Below, piece by piece: positions 35,656 to 36,160 of a stretch of 36,160 bases of DNA. The first letter of the stretch is position 1. Each line of letters opens with the position of its first letter. Below the pieces are notes generated by a model. The model searched no databases. It was not told the DNA's origin and saw only the letters and a list, made by a program, of their open reading frames with translations. A program made the translations under genes and the position numbers. Source of the stretch: a bacterium EF100-94H03 bin56. Its GTDB lineage: Bacteria; Pseudomonadota; Alphaproteobacteria; SP197. Location of the stretch: positions 1 to 36,160 of the forward strand of contig MPMV01000045.1 of NCBI GenBank assembly GCA_002238685.1. Direction: 5' to 3'.

Positions 35656-35941
35656 CGTCGCTTCGTCAGTGCAGGTGTGGACGAAGTTGTTCACGGCCCA
35701 GAAGATATCTAGGGTATCCGATGCGAGGCCCCACCCTTCGGGCAGAGACCTCGATTGAAATTCACCACTTGGATGCACCCATGACGTGGGTTTCCATATG
35801 GTCGTTCCCTTCCGGTTGGGTGGAACCGTTTGGGCCGGTAGTGATGGGCAGTCAGGCATCGGGGCTTGACGTACCCGAGGTTAAGGGAAGGACCGGGGTG
35901 CTGCGGCCGTTATCTGCCCAACGTCAAGGAGATAAATTCCG

Positions 35942-36160
35942 ATGAGTCTCGGAAAACGCAAACAGCATGTACCAATCTTCGTTGGGTCTACCTTCGACGA
36001 CATGAAGGACTACCGCAGGGCGGCACAAGACGCCTTAGTTCAGCTTGAGACGATCGTTAGCCCGCATCCATCACCAAGGGGAACGATAGCCTCATATTCG
36101 GCCCGGGGCGCAAGCGATGATCACCTTGAGTACTCTGCTGGTGGATTTTTGCCGTATTTC
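35942..36160 (+). CDS. DUF4062-like protein, N-terminal part, cut by window edge
   Basis: An ATG at 35942 follows an AAGGAG ribosome binding site and opens a frame to the window end (73 codons). The product reads HVPIFVGSTFDDMKDYRRAA then QDALVQLE, matching the start of DUF4062 domains (VFVSSTYxDLKxYRxxVxxxLxxL), a TIR/flavodoxin-like fold often found in front of STAND NTPases or other defence modules. The following residues (TIVSPHPSPRGTIASYS) fit the family less well, where GMExFGS is usual, so a variant or an early frameshift is possible. The rest of the gene lies outside the window. Confidence 0.6.
   Translation, partial: MSLGKRKQHVPIFVGSTFDDMKDYRRAAQDALVQLETIVSPHPSPRGTIASYSARGASDDHLEYSAGGFLPYF

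Overview
The window looks like a high-GC alphaproteobacterial chromosome, probably a Rhodospirillales-like lineage. The main reason is the compact minus-strand housekeeping run ihfB - lapA - pyrF - trpF - trpB - trpA - accD - folC (30636 down to 23314), an order I know from that class. GTG starts and 4-nt start/stop overlaps are common. No tRNA, rRNA or CRISPR array was found.

Positions 1-23250 are an accessory region, apparently a composite genomic island ending beside folC. From the left it holds: the end of an element encoding a tyrosine recombinase (1-961) that has cut a MobF/TrwC-type relaxase in its Walker A motif; a Panacea-domain antitoxin gene with a frameshifted partner; a 1263-residue SIR2-domain protein typical of NAD-depleting phage defence; an orphan 136-aa ORF; an intact IS110-family element with a long 3' non-coding tail; an IS630 remnant; an HNH endonuclease-like gene; a second IS110 transposase broken by what looks like an IS21-type end; a zinc-hook ABC ATPase of the AAA_13/RloC type; a fused restriction-modification enzyme whose last ~80 codons are shifted out of frame at a run of six G; an IS1595 remnant; and two overlapping tyrosine recombinase genes next to folC. 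The defence genes (toxin-antitoxin, SIR2, HNH, ABC ATPase, R-M) lie as separate units between insertion sequences rather than as one operon.

Positions 23314-34116 are core genome. folC, accD, trpA, trpB, trpF, pyrF, an ornithine cyclodeaminase-family gene, lapA and ihfB run on the minus strand with short gaps or overlaps. They supply folate polyglutamylation, malonyl-CoA, the late steps of tryptophan synthesis, UMP and a nucleoid protein. Upstream lie a Tat-exported solute-binding protein gene (minus) and a divergent GcvT-family gene (plus).

Positions 34117-36160 are decayed accessory DNA: an OmpR/KdpE-type response regulator pseudogene with two in-frame stops and a frameshift, a scrap of tyrosine recombinase, and at the edge the start of a DUF4062-like gene, which may open another defence cluster beyond the window.

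No wholly new system can be proved from this sequence alone. The best leads are the nested palindromes at the left element end, the Panacea pair, the possible G-tract switch in the R-M gene, the putative IS110 guide (bridge) RNA region, and a 19-bp sequence shared between the two IS110 loci.
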